A DNA stretch of 21,469 bases from a virus, in the IMG/VR virus record IMGVR_UViG_3300048011_000679, positions 1 through 21,469 of that record; one strand, 5' to 3'. Under the pieces are notes generated by a model. The model did not search any database. It was not told the origin of the DNA and saw only the letters and a program-made list of their open reading frames with translations. Positions 1 to 6,545 of the stretch are shown piece by piece. How positions within the stretch are numbered: the first letter of the stretch is position 1; the number at the start of each line of letters is the position of its first letter. The position numbers and the translations under genes were made by a program.

Positions 1-327
1 TCAGTATCTTCTGCAATTAAAACTGCAGTAAAAAATGTCAAAAAGAACAAAGTTGTTCGAAGTGACAAAAACGTGTACAATCGTATAAAAAACGATTTAT
101 CAGCACGTGACATCAATAACAATAGAGATGCATGGAAACAAGCAATGACATTGTTTAATGGCACAAAGCCACCGACATACCTTCAACCTGTAACAACAAT
201 ATTCAAAGCAGACAATTATCGTCAAGCTTTTGATATTACAGAAAGACAAGGCAAAACGTTGACTGCATACGAGGGTGCATTACTAATGTACAACACTATT
301 GTTGCAAACAACAAAATCAAAGTTTAA
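1..327 (+). CDS. 3' end of an unrecognised protein (5' partial)
   Basis: The frame is open from the first base of the window to the TAA at 325-327, giving 108 residues with no start needed inside the window. The GTG at 73 is a possible but unlikely start, because coding character continues upstream of it. The peptide is hydrophilic and rich in Lys, Asn and Thr, with no membrane segment and no motif I recognise. It is followed within seven bases by a GC-rich hairpin, so it is probably the last gene of a transcript that begins outside the window. No function is proposed. Confidence 0.75.
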   Translation, partial: SVSSAIKTAVKNVKKNKVVRSDKNVYNRIKNDLSARDINNNRDAWKQAMTLFNGTKPPTYLQPVTTIFKADNYRQAFDITERQGKTLTAYEGALLMYNTIVANNKIKV

Positions 328-333
328 TCTAAC

Positions 334-352
334 GGGGGCTGAGGCCCCCTTA
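334..352 (+). terminator. GC-rich hairpin, terminator-like
   Basis: The stem is GGGGGC (334-339) paired with GCCCCC (344-349) around a TGAG tetraloop, followed by only two T residues and then AATT. The stem is very stable for such AT-rich DNA, but the U-tract is short. It sits in the 37-base gap between two genes. It may be an intrinsic terminator, a leaky attenuator or an RNA-stabilising 3' end. Confidence 0.6.
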
Positions 353-364
353 ATTCACAATCAC

Positions 365-1516
365 ATGAAAGTAAATCAAAATCTCATCAGAGTAATGAAT
401 GTACAAACACATTCATATGAAACACAACGAATGCAAAGGTTCATAAAAAAAGAACTTGCAAAACAAAACCTTGGTCATACAAAAGACAAGTATGGAAATA
501 TATATGTGACCAAAGGTGACGCAGACTTATATCCAACAATGGTATGTCACATTGATACAGTACACGCAATAAACAATGATGTACAAGTTGTACAACTTGA
601 TGACGTACTACTAGCTATCGACACTAAAACAAAAAAACGTTATGGTATTGGTGGTGACGACAAAGTAGGTGTATACATTACTCTTGAACTACTAAAACAA
701 TTTGACAACTTCAAAGCAGTATTCTTTCTTGACGAAGAAGTTGGTTGTGTAGGTTCAAGCAAAGCAGACTTCACATTCTTCAATGACAGTACTATTGTAT
801 TAGAATGTGACAGACGTGGATACAATGACTTTGTAACAAGTATAAGTGGTACAAAACTATCAAACGATAAACTTCACAATGACATTGATTACATACTTGA
901 CAAATACAATCGTAAAAAATGTATTGGTGGTATAACAGATGTTGGTGAAATTGCGGACAACAATCCTGTACAAGTAGCTAACATGTCTTGTGGTTACTAC
1001 GACCCACATTCAGACAACGAATACATTGTCATATCCGAAGTAGAATCAACAAAACAAATGTGTTTGGAAATACTACAAGAAACAGCTGACAAAAGATATG
1101 AAATAGATTTGGACAAAAGAACAACTTATGGTGTTGGATATGGTGGCTACAATGCATACTCAGCTAGAAGTTGGGGCTATGACTACTATGACGATTGGGA
1201 CAACAAACCAAAACACAAAACAAAAAACGAAGCATTACACAATACATATGCAGACTCATTCAAAACAACAGCTGAATGCCCATGTTGTAATGCAAGTGAA
1301 GTATGGTTTGACGATTACGAACAACAGTTCTTCTGCTTATCATGCCACACATATGTAGAAATCGATGACAATAATGTAAACATTGATGCTGAGTATATGT
1401 CTACAATCACAGATGAAGAATATATAGAAACAGACACACTTCTATATGACGCAAGCTTCAACCAAGAAGCATTTAAAAAAGATGTTGAACCTAAATTATT
1501 AAACAATGGTATATAG
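365..1516 (+). CDS. M20/M28/M42-type zinc peptidase-like protein with C-terminal zinc ribbon
   Basis: With the ATG at 365 the product has 383 residues; the longer open frame from 299 would have to translate the hairpin at 334-349. Residues 55-220 carry a full set of co-catalytic metallopeptidase positions in the right order: H62 and D64 (CHIDTVH), the bridging Asp in GGDDK (97-100), the Glu pair E124-E125 (FLDEEVG), D149 (LECD) and H215 (DPHSD). The GGDDKVGV stretch resembles the GADDKAG motif of peptidase T-like M20 enzymes. A Tyr/Gly-rich linker follows, then a zinc ribbon with C305/C308 and C324/C327. An aminopeptidase or deacylase reaction on peptides or acylated amino acids is the family expectation; the substrate is unknown. 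No signal peptide is seen, so it should act in the cytoplasm. It overlaps the next gene by 11 bases. Confidence 0.8.
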   Translation: MKVNQNLIRVMNVQTHSYETQRMQRFIKKELAKQNLGHTKDKYGNIYVTKGDADLYPTMVCHIDTVHAINNDVQVVQLDDVLLAIDTKTKKRYGIGGDDKVGVYITLELLKQFDNFKAVFFLDEEVGCVGSSKADFTFFNDSTIVLECDRRGYNDFVTSISGTKLSNDKLHNDIDYILDKYNRKKCIGGITDVGEIADNNPVQVANMSCGYYDPHSDNEYIVISEVESTKQMCLEILQETADKRYEIDLDKRTTYGVGYGGYNAYSARSWGYDYYDDWDNKPKHKTKNEALHNTYADSFKTTAECPCCNASEVWFDDYEQQFFCLSCHTYVEIDDNNVNIDAEYMSTITDEEYIETDTLLYDASFNQEAFKKDVEPKLLNNGI

Positions 1517-3143
1517 ATATAGCGTAAAAACAGATGACGTAATAAATTTTATGCAACAATATGATGGGTCACTTCCGAAAAATCATATGCAGGGAACATA
1601 CGACAGCAGTGATTTTGAATATGTAATCAGAGATAATTTCAACATGTCAAGCTTTAGTTATAAAAGACTAATTGTAAAACTAAAACAAGAAAAAATTATT
1701 CATGTACAAAAATACAAACGAGATGGATATGGAATGTACATGTCACATTGGTTAGACAATAAAAAGCTTTTAGAAAAGTACGGTATAAATGTATATACAA
1801 GAAATGAAAATAACATAACGAACAAAGTTGTGTCACACAGTCTTGCAGAAAATCTAATAGGCTTTGCTGATAACATGCAGAGTGATGACAAACACTTATG
1901 GCAAATTGCTTGTAACACTATATACAGAAAAGCTGTAAACGACAAACACGATAGACATTTCACAATCAACAATAAAGGTGCTATGACATATACACCTATT
2001 GGAAGAATGACAGCTACTACAGAAGATAAAGAACGTTGGTTATCAGACAAGAAATATCGAAGTGATATAAAATTTGGAAAAGGTTTACGCAAAATATTTA
2101 AACACCAAAACATCAAAATACCTGATAATATTATTGAGTTTTTTGCGAATAAACTAAAAGGTATGTATACGTTTCAAGGTAAAATTACAGTAGTAAGCGG
2201 TAGTTATATACGTGATTGGTATAATGGTAATATTTACGCAAAATACAATACAGAATCACTAGGAAATTCTTGTATGCGTCATGATAGCTGTCAAAATTAC
2301 TTTGACATATATACAGAAAACGATGACAAAGTAAAAATGATAATAGCGCTTGATGATGAAAATATGCTGATTGGAAGAGCTATACTATGGAACACAGACA
2401 GTCATGGGCTATTTTGTGATAGAATATACGGTAAACAAATGACTATAGAAGCAATAAAATCATACGCTAAAAAACTTGGTGCATATACAAAATATGAACA
2501 AAGTTACAGTAACACAACACTTGTTTCTCCAACAGGTGAAGCAGACAAAAACGAAATCACAATCACACTAAACACAGGTGGATTTGAATACTATCCGTAC
2601 ATGGATACATTAAAATACTCAGATGATATTTCAAACGACGATGAAATTGTATTAAGCTCAGAAAACGGTGACTATTGTCTTGAATCAACAGACGGTGGAC
2701 CAAATGACGACTATGTAACGCTAGAAAACGGTGACCGAATACACGAAGATGAAGCAAATTACATTGATAGGTATAGTGAGTGGTATCATAGTGAAGATTG
2801 CGTATACAGTGAATACCATGGTGAACATATTATATACGACCGTGCAATATCAATCAATGGTGGAAACGACTACGCATGGGACGACTGCGATGATTTTAAA
2901 TTTGTTGAAGAAGAAGAAGAATACTACCACTATGAAGATGTTGTATGGTCAGAATATCATACAGAATATCTACATAATTATGACGAATGTGTAATACACG
3001 GAATTATAAGTGTCCGTCAATCAAATGAAATAGTAGTAAATGGTACAAATTTAACTTGTCACATAAACGTTACAATTGAAGAGTTACTAGAAAATGAAAT
3101 AATAACTGAAGAAGAATATGAAAATCATGTAACAAATGGGTAA
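1506..3143 (+). CDS. Large conserved-type phage protein with Tyr/acid-rich C-terminal repeats
   Basis: The product has 545 residues. The N-terminal part (about 1-200) is basic and looks helical. Around residues 210-330 there is a segment with the order GSYIRDWYNG, LGNSCMRHDSC, then a beta-rich stretch (MIIALDDENMLIGRAILWN) and DRIYG; I associate this pattern with uncharacterised phage proteins but know no activity for it. The C-terminal third is very acidic and Tyr-rich, with two related repeats near residues 424-448 (DCVYSEYHGEHI) and 474-496 (DVVWSEYHTEYL). No membrane segment is present. It overlaps the peptidase-like gene by 11 bases and the small membrane gene by 8 bases, so the three are probably co-transcribed. 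Function unknown. Confidence 0.85.
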   Translation: MVYRYSVKTDDVINFMQQYDGSLPKNHMQGTYDSSDFEYVIRDNFNMSSFSYKRLIVKLKQEKIIHVQKYKRDGYGMYMSHWLDNKKLLEKYGINVYTRNENNITNKVVSHSLAENLIGFADNMQSDDKHLWQIACNTIYRKAVNDKHDRHFTINNKGAMTYTPIGRMTATTEDKERWLSDKKYRSDIKFGKGLRKIFKHQNIKIPDNIIEFFANKLKGMYTFQGKITVVSGSYIRDWYNGNIYAKYNTESLGNSCMRHDSCQNYFDIYTENDDKVKMIIALDDENMLIGRAILWNTDSHGLFCDRIYGKQMTIEAIKSYAKKLGAYTKYEQSYSNTTLVSPTGEADKNEITITLNTGGFEYYPYMDTLKYSDDISNDDEIVLSSENGDYCLESTDGGPNDDYVTLENGDRIHEDEANYIDRYSEWYHSEDCVYSEYHGEHIIYDRAISINGGNDYAWDDCDDFKFVEEEEEYYHYEDVVWSEYHTEYLHNYDECVIHGIISVRQSNEIVVNGTNLTCHINVTIEELLENEIITEEEYENHVTNG

Positions 3144-3243
3144 AAAATGGAATAAAATACAAAATATAATTGACAGAATACTAACAACAATCTTTTGGAT
3201 TATAGTAATCTTAGTAATTATACTTTCATGTAGAAAACCGTAA
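3136..3243 (+). CDS. 35-residue single-pass membrane peptide
   Basis: The ATG at 3136 overlaps the end of the 545-residue gene by 8 bases. The peptide has a basic, amphipathic N-terminus (MGKKWNKIQNIIDRI), one strongly hydrophobic segment (residues 19-30) and ends SCRKP. The Ser-Cys after a hydrophobic stretch recalls Bacteroidota lipoprotein signals, but only four residues would remain after cleavage, so a simple transmembrane peptide is more likely. The gene sits directly before a strong terminator, as expected for the last gene of an operon. It is too short to judge by codon statistics; the support is its position, overlap and composition. Function unknown. Confidence 0.55.
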   Translation: MGKKWNKIQNIIDRILTTIFWIIVILVIILSCRKP

Positions 3244-3249
3244 GGTTAT

Positions 3250-3291
3250 AAGGGTGATATGGTACTTGTACTGTTATCATCCTTTTTTTTT
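3250..3291 (+). terminator. Intrinsic terminator
   Basis: AAGGGTGATA (3250-3259) pairs with TATCATCCTT (3274-3283) with one G-T wobble, and the loop contains a further GTAC/GTAC self-complementary core. The 3' arm runs straight into nine T residues (3283-3291). It begins seven bases after the stop codon of the 35-residue gene and closes the unit 365-3243. Confidence 0.9.
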
Positions 3292-3319
3292 AAAAAGATT
3301 ATCACAATCATTACAAACC

Positions 3320-3383
3320 ATGCGACATGCGACGACTAAATGTGATGCGACATGCGACGTAATGTGATGCGACGCGACGCGAA
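3320..3383. repeat. GCGAC repeat cluster in control region (iteron- or operator-like)
   Basis: The gene-free stretch 3292-3472 holds a GC-rich cluster in AT-rich surroundings. ATGCGACATGCGACG occurs perfectly at 3320-3334 and 3345-3359, and AATGTGATGCGAC at 3339-3351 and 3361-3373. The core GCGAC appears six times (3322, 3329, 3347, 3354, 3369, 3374), plus GCGAA at 3379. The ATCACA at 3301-3306 is the inverse of TGTGAT at 3341 and 3363. An AT-rich tract follows directly (3384-3472). Such clusters usually bind a repressor or a replication initiator; which one cannot be told from sequence. Confidence 0.75.
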
Positions 3384-3412
3384 ACAAAATAGTACACAAA
3401 ATAATTAAAAAA

Positions 3413-3439
3413 TTGTTGATAAAGTTAGGTTATTAACAA
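3413..3439. promoter_or_regulatory. 10-bp dyad with DnaA-box-like arms
   Basis: TTGTTGATAA (3413-3422) and TTATTAACAA (3430-3439) are inverted repeats matching at 9 of 10 positions across a 7-base spacer. Each arm also holds a 9-mer one base away from the DnaA box TTATNCACA: TTATCAACA on the minus strand (3414-3422) and TTATTAACA on the plus strand (3430-3438). The dyad lies 34 bases upstream of the first gene of the next transcript, so it could be a dimeric repressor operator or a pair of DnaA-like sites. I found no clear TAnnTTTG promoter element in this interval. Confidence 0.5.
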
Positions 3440-3472
3440 AATAAATCGTAAATTAGTTAAAAATTAAATCAA

Positions 3473-3721
3473 ATGACAAAAGACTATCTACACTCAGACT
3501 TGTTACAAGACAAGGCAAACGACAGAGTATTTCAAAAAACTTATGGAACAATAGATAAGTTTGCACGAAAGCTAACAAACATGGAAGTCGCCGCTTTTGG
3601 CATCAAAGATGCCGATACAATAGCGACTATGGAAAAAGTAAACGCTGAAATCTTTTCAGAAGAAATTATCGAACTTGTAAATTACACAATACAACACTTT
3701 AGAAAAAACAAAAGATTATGA
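3473..3721 (+). CDS. Small protein of unknown function (82 aa)
   Basis: The gene starts after an A/T-rich leader of the kind used for Bacteroidota translation starts, and is the first gene after the control region. The product is soluble and mixed-charge, predicted largely helical (for example TYGTIDKFARKLTNMEVAAF), with no recognised motif. Its stop overlaps the next start as ATGA (3718-3721), which indicates translational coupling to the lipoprotein gene. Being first behind a likely operator, it is in the position of an early gene; a regulatory role is possible but nothing in the sequence shows a DNA-binding fold. Confidence 0.75.
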   Translation: MTKDYLHSDLLQDKANDRVFQKTYGTIDKFARKLTNMEVAAFGIKDADTIATMEKVNAEIFSEEIIELVNYTIQHFRKNKRL

Positions 3722-4008
3722 AAAAAGAAAGCACATATCGAACAACTTTCTATTCTATGGTTGGGGTAATAATTATGCTGTTGTTTTTGATAATGACATC
3801 ATGTGCGACACTCATTAGAACAGAACAAACTAAGTTTTATTATCCGACATACAAACAATGGAAGTCGCTTAATAAACACGAGATGAAAATTGTAAACGAT
3901 TTTACATTTAAAAACAACTATATCGCACCCGAATATAGACATTTGAAAACAATTAAATTTAATAAATATGGCAGGAAACAACTCGCAGAAATCTACCTTG
4001 CTAGATAG
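3718..4008 (+). CDS. Small lipoprotein-like envelope protein
   Basis: The product has 96 residues. The N-terminus is basic (MKKESTYR), followed by a hydrophobic stretch (about 12-26) ending MTSC with Cys29. This fits a signal-peptidase II lipoprotein signal as seen in Bacteroidota, where Ser-Cys endings are common, although Met rather than Leu occupies the -3 position. The mature part (about 68 residues) is basic and Tyr-rich with no recognised domain. Lipoproteins encoded by phages can act in superinfection exclusion or lysis; neither is shown here. It is coupled to the upstream gene by ATGA and overlaps the next gene by 41 bases. Confidence 0.7.
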   Translation: MKKESTYRTTFYSMVGVIIMLLFLIMTSCATLIRTEQTKFYYPTYKQWKSLNKHEMKIVNDFTFKNNYIAPEYRHLKTIKFNKYGRKQLAEIYLAR

Positions 4009-4171
4009 GGTAGATGACGGATTTAACTATTTCAACGGGTATAGGCTCGAAGAACTGAAAACAGATGACGTGTATTACATACAAGCTTTTATGAACTACA
4101 TAGAGCAACTTGAAAGCACGATAACAAAGTATAAAAAGCAAAACACTTGGACGAAAGTCCCATTAAAATAG
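3968..4171 (+). CDS. Small protein of unknown function (67 aa)
   Basis: The start lies within the end of the lipoprotein gene (41-base overlap), typical of the compressed arrangement here. The peptide is soluble, with an acidic centre and a helical C-terminal half (YIQAFMNYIEQLESTITKYK) that could form a short coiled coil. No motif is recognised. A start at a later Met would remove most of the protein, so the ATG at 3968 is preferred despite the overlap. Confidence 0.6.
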   Translation: MAGNNSQKSTLLDRVDDGFNYFNGYRLEELKTDDVYYIQAFMNYIEQLESTITKYKKQNTWTKVPLK

Positions 4172-4177
4172 AAAACT

Positions 4178-4348
4178 ATGTATGAAACAATGTATAAAGT
4201 ACACTTGTACTATGGTGGCGAAATGCCAAACAGAACAGTAACAACGCTATGCGAAAAGTCAGCACAATACTATGTTGATAGTGCTGAACATGGAGAGATA
4301 GAGGAAATTAAATTAAAAAGACATGGAGTATCTAAAGCAAGAAAATGA
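4178..4348 (+). CDS. Small protein of unknown function (56 aa)
   Basis: This short frame begins six bases after the previous stop and ends TGA at 4346-4348. The peptide starts MYETMYKVHLYYGGEM and has alternating residues suggesting a beta hairpin, followed by a helical, charged tail (GEIEEIKLKRH). The form, a few strands then a helix, is common among small phage proteins of unknown role. It fills the only gap in an otherwise continuous series of genes, and the next gene starts inside its 3' end (26-base overlap). Confidence 0.6.
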   Translation: MYETMYKVHLYYGGEMPNRTVTTLCEKSAQYYVDSAEHGEIEEIKLKRHGVSKARK

Positions 4349-4529
4349 AGCGTTAAGGAGAGAGTTAACAGACCTTCTAGAACTAACAATAGAAACCAAT
4401 AACTTTTTACGTATGGTTCATGATGACCTAAAAAAATGGGGTATCGAAGAAGATGCAGAGTATGTCGGGTTTCTAGTGGAAACGAGTAATTATAAAATTT
4501 TAAAATTAAAATCACTAATAAATGAATAA
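4323..4529 (+). CDS. Small coiled-coil protein of unknown function (68 aa)
   Basis: The peptide starts MEYLKQENEALRRELTDLL with a heptad pattern of Leu over the first 20 residues, so a short coiled coil is likely. The remainder is helical and acidic, with no membrane segment. It overlaps the preceding gene by 26 bases and ends three bases before the next ATG (TAA TAA ATG). No function is assigned; a small oligomerising accessory protein would fit the sequence. Confidence 0.6.
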   Translation: MEYLKQENEALRRELTDLLELTIETNNFLRMVHDDLKKWGIEEDAEYVGFLVETSNYKILKLKSLINE

Positions 4530-4532
4530 TAA

Positions 4533-4943
4533 ATGACACAAAAAGACTTGCAACTCAAAACACTTAAAAGAATGCAGGACTTCCACGAGAAATACAAAGG
4601 AGACAAACCTGTAAAAAGAATATCTGACAACAACATAGACGTTATAATTTATAGGCGACTACTTGTTCAAAAATACTTTGATGAAGTAGATGTGTTTGAC
4701 AATAGTACAGATGTTTATAGACCTTTATCAAGCACAGAATTAAAGGCACTAGACTCTGTGAGTATAGATGAATTTTGTGACTTTGTATTTTTAAGTAATA
4801 GCATCGAACGAATTAAAAACAATAGGTATGCGATGCAACTAGGAATTGCTAAAGGAAATGAAAAAGAAAAGGAGTATCACTACAAAATTGCTATGCAAGA
4901 GATAAAAACATTACGTCAATTCTTGGATATCAACAAAAATTAA
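4533..4943 (+). CDS. Protein of unknown function (136 aa)
   Basis: The product is soluble and rich in Lys, Asp and Glu, with several likely helices and a central acidic segment around residues 48-85 (FDEVDVFDNS, DSVSIDEFCDFVFL). I recognise no domain. It is the last gene of the small-gene block; the -33 element of the promoter candidate for the recombination module lies inside its last codons. The start is the first ATG after tandem TAA codons. Confidence 0.75.
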   Translation: MTQKDLQLKTLKRMQDFHEKYKGDKPVKRISDNNIDVIIYRRLLVQKYFDEVDVFDNSTDVYRPLSSTELKALDSVSIDEFCDFVFLSNSIERIKNNRYAMQLGIAKGNEKEKEYHYKIAMQEIKTLRQFLDINKN

Positions 4944-4953
4944 AGTAAATTTG
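4923..4953 (+). promoter_or_regulatory. Bacteroidota-type promoter for recombination module
   Basis: TTG at 4923-4925 is followed after 20 bases by TAAATTTG (4946-4953), an exact match to the -7 consensus TAnnTTTG, with the spacing typical of Flavobacterium and Bacteroides sigma factors. The transcript would start near 4960 with a short AT-rich leader before the ATG at 4980. No other match as good was found in an intergenic position. Confidence 0.55.
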
Positions 4954-4979
4954 TTAATAATTAAATTAAATGTAATCTT

Positions 4980-5384
4980 ATGAAAACTGAGAAACTCGCT
5001 GCGTTGTACAAGAAGTACGACCTCAGCAAAGACGATGTCTTTAAACATCAACACTACATTATCATCACTAGAAGCGGGATTGACAAAATCCAAGCAAGTG
5101 AGAAAATCACAATCACCTATGATGTAATCAAATGCGAAACTAACTTTTGTGTTATAAAAGCCAATGCAGATGCGAGTGGCAACACTATTCAGACGTTTGG
5201 TTCAGCACTCAAAGGAACAAGTCATAGAGACGGAAATTGTAATACGTGGTACGTCATGGAAATGGCAGAAAAACGTGCGATGTCAAGAGCCGTGCTCAAA
5301 CTCACAGGTTTCTACGAACTAGGTGTATTTGGCGAAGATGAAAGCGAAGACTTTAAAAGAAAGGATGCGTCATGGAAGAAGTAA
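4980..5384 (+). CDS. Rad52/DdrA/ERF-like single-strand annealing protein candidate
   Basis: The product has 134 residues. A beta-rich region (about 25-75, including ITRSGIDKIQ and FCVIKANADASGNTIQTFGS) is followed by the helix NTWYVMEMAEKRAMSRAVLK and then FGEDESED. This order of strands, then an Ala/Arg-rich helix beginning with an Asn/Thr turn, is what I associate with phage annealing proteins of the DdrA/Rad52 kind, where the usual wording is NTVLKMAKKRA. Such proteins anneal complementary single strands at ends produced by a partner exonuclease. The next gene is such an exonuclease and overlaps by 13 bases, and an SSB-like gene follows, which strengthens the assignment. The similarity is from recollection of motif style, so subfamily is uncertain. 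Confidence 0.6.
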   Translation: MKTEKLAALYKKYDLSKDDVFKHQHYIIITRSGIDKIQASEKITITYDVIKCETNFCVIKANADASGNTIQTFGSALKGTSHRDGNCNTWYVMEMAEKRAMSRAVLKLTGFYELGVFGEDESEDFKRKDASWKK

Positions 5385-6115
5385 AAAAACAAGAAATACT
5401 CGCTAAATTATCAAGTGACGAACACTACTACGGAGAGTATGGCAGGCAGTTTCTTTCTAATTCTGACATAGGTACGCTAATCAATAATCCTGCAGGGTAC
5501 AATCAACCTCGTGAAGATAGCGTAAACCTAATGTATGGCAGAGCATTCCACGAACTTGTAATGTTTGGGGAAACGCAACACGACAAGTTTGTAGATGCTT
5601 CAACAAGGCGAACAAACAAATACAAAGATGCCGAAGAAGAAGCAGGAGGTCTTATATTCTTGAAAAAAGAATGGGACGAATTATGCTCATTAGTAGATAA
5701 GGCTTTCGGAAATATGGAGTTCAAAACCATACTAGAGAACAAGTCTAACAACTTTGAAGTTCCGAATTTAGGAACAATGGATAGCGGTGATTTGACGTGG
5801 AAATGTAAAGCTGATATCGTAACAGATGAAGCAATAATTGACATCAAAACATCAAGCAACATCGGAGGCTTTAAGTATAGTAGCAAGGCATATAATTACG
5901 ATAGTCAAGCGTTTATATACTCAAAACTTTTCCAGAAACCGATGGTTTTTCTGGTAGTAGACAAAGGCACAGGTTGTGTAGGTATATTTGAAACAACAGA
6001 TGAAGCATACGAAAATGGTAGAGAGAAAGTTCGTAAAGCAGAGCAAAACTACCTAGACTATTTCGTCAATAAGACAAAAGAACTAAACAATTTTACAGTC
6101 TATGGCGAGATATAA
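5372..6115 (+). CDS. PD-(D/E)XK exonuclease, RecE/Cas4/YqaJ-like
   Basis: The product has 247 residues. It begins with FLSNSDIGTLINNPAGYN, the usual opening of RecE C-terminal-type nucleases. GRAFHELV (56-63) supplies the His-Glu motif. The catalytic core is D148 (KADIV), D157 and K159 (IIDIKTS), with Q179 and Y183 forming the QxxxY motif of RecB/Cas4-like nucleases. All catalytic residues are present. It should degrade one strand of duplex DNA from ends, producing single strands for the annealing protein encoded just upstream. The order annealase-exonuclease-SSB matches Red-like phage recombination modules. The last 14 bases overlap a 30-residue membrane peptide gene. Confidence 0.85.
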   Translation: MEEVKKQEILAKLSSDEHYYGEYGRQFLSNSDIGTLINNPAGYNQPREDSVNLMYGRAFHELVMFGETQHDKFVDASTRRTNKYKDAEEEAGGLIFLKKEWDELCSLVDKAFGNMEFKTILENKSNNFEVPNLGTMDSGDLTWKCKADIVTDEAIIDIKTSSNIGGFKYSSKAYNYDSQAFIYSKLFQKPMVFLVVDKGTGCVGIFETTDEAYENGREKVRKAEQNYLDYFVNKTKELNNFTVYGEI

Positions 6116-6194
6116 TAAAAACGATATCAGTGATGCGATAGCTGATGCAATAACAATCGCAATAATAGTAATCATTTTAATAATTAAAATTTAA
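6102..6194 (+). CDS. 30-residue membrane micropeptide
   Basis: The ATG at 6102 lies 14 bases inside the exonuclease gene and the frame ends TAA at 6192-6194, four bases before the SSB-like start. The peptide has a polar N-terminus (MARYNKNDISDAIADA) and a C-terminal hydrophobic stretch (residues 17-30) made almost only of Ile, Val, Ala and Leu. It is too short for coding statistics, and AT-rich DNA easily yields Ile runs, so this is a candidate. Its fit between two stop/start points argues for translation. Confidence 0.4.
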   Translation: MARYNKNDISDAIADAITIAIIVIILIIKI

Positions 6195-6198
6195 TTTT

Positions 6199-6537
6199 AT
6201 GTCAACACTTATCAATGCATCAATCAAAACTTCAGAGTTGAAGAAGATTGACCAAAACAAAATCATTAAAGGAGAAAAAGATAGCTACATACCTATCACC
6301 ATCTCTGTAAATGACGAGTCACGATACGGAAAAAACGTATCTATCACAATTGCTCAAGACCAAGACGAACGTGCGTCTAACAAGCCAAAACACTACTTAG
6401 GTAACGGCTCTGTTATTTGGACGGATGGAAAAGTCGTGAAAGGGCAAAAGGAAAACCAAAACGGAGGAAACGAACCATTTGAAACTATTGCTTCAAAAAA
6501 TGTAGCACAAGAGCCAATGAACGACCTCCCATTTTAA
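6199..6537 (+). CDS. Single-stranded DNA-binding protein-like
   Basis: The product has 112 residues. It is beta-rich in the centre (PITISVNDESRYGKNVSITI, HYLGNGSVIW) and has a disordered Gly/Asn/Gln tail ending MNDLPF, which reproduces the acidic-hydrophobic SSB C-terminal tip (DDDLPF in bacterial SSB) that recruits replication and repair partners. It is shorter than bacterial SSB and I cannot verify an OB fold by eye. Its place after the annealing protein and exonuclease and before replication genes fits a single-strand binding role in both processes. An intrinsic terminator follows at once. Confidence 0.7.
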   Translation: MSTLINASIKTSELKKIDQNKIIKGEKDSYIPITISVNDESRYGKNVSITIAQDQDERASNKPKHYLGNGSVIWTDGKVVKGQKENQNGGNEPFETIASKNVAQEPMNDLPF

Positions 6538-6545
6538 TCTAATTT

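Noticed and set aside
299-364. N-terminal extension of the peptidase-like gene from the ATG at 299
   Set aside because: It would overlap the upstream gene by 29 bases and translate the GC-rich terminator-like hairpin; the ATG at 365 begins just before the conserved part.
1128-1358. 76-codon plus-strand frame within the peptidase-like gene
   Set aside because: It is an out-of-frame read of the Tyr-rich linker and zinc ribbon region, giving a Thr/His/Gln-biased peptide with no start context.
1700-2116. 138-codon minus-strand frame inside the 545-residue gene
   Set aside because: Composition rich in Leu, Cys, Ser and Phe is typical of antisense of an AT-rich gene, and the plus-strand gene has good coding character throughout.
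3320-3383. GCGAC repeats as a CRISPR array
   Set aside because: Units are 5-15 bases, partly overlapping, with no constant-length unique spacers and no cas genes nearby.
5503-5886. 127-codon minus-strand frame opposite the exonuclease gene
   Set aside because: Shadow of a gene with intact catalytic motifs; its product is Ser/Leu-rich without any domain.
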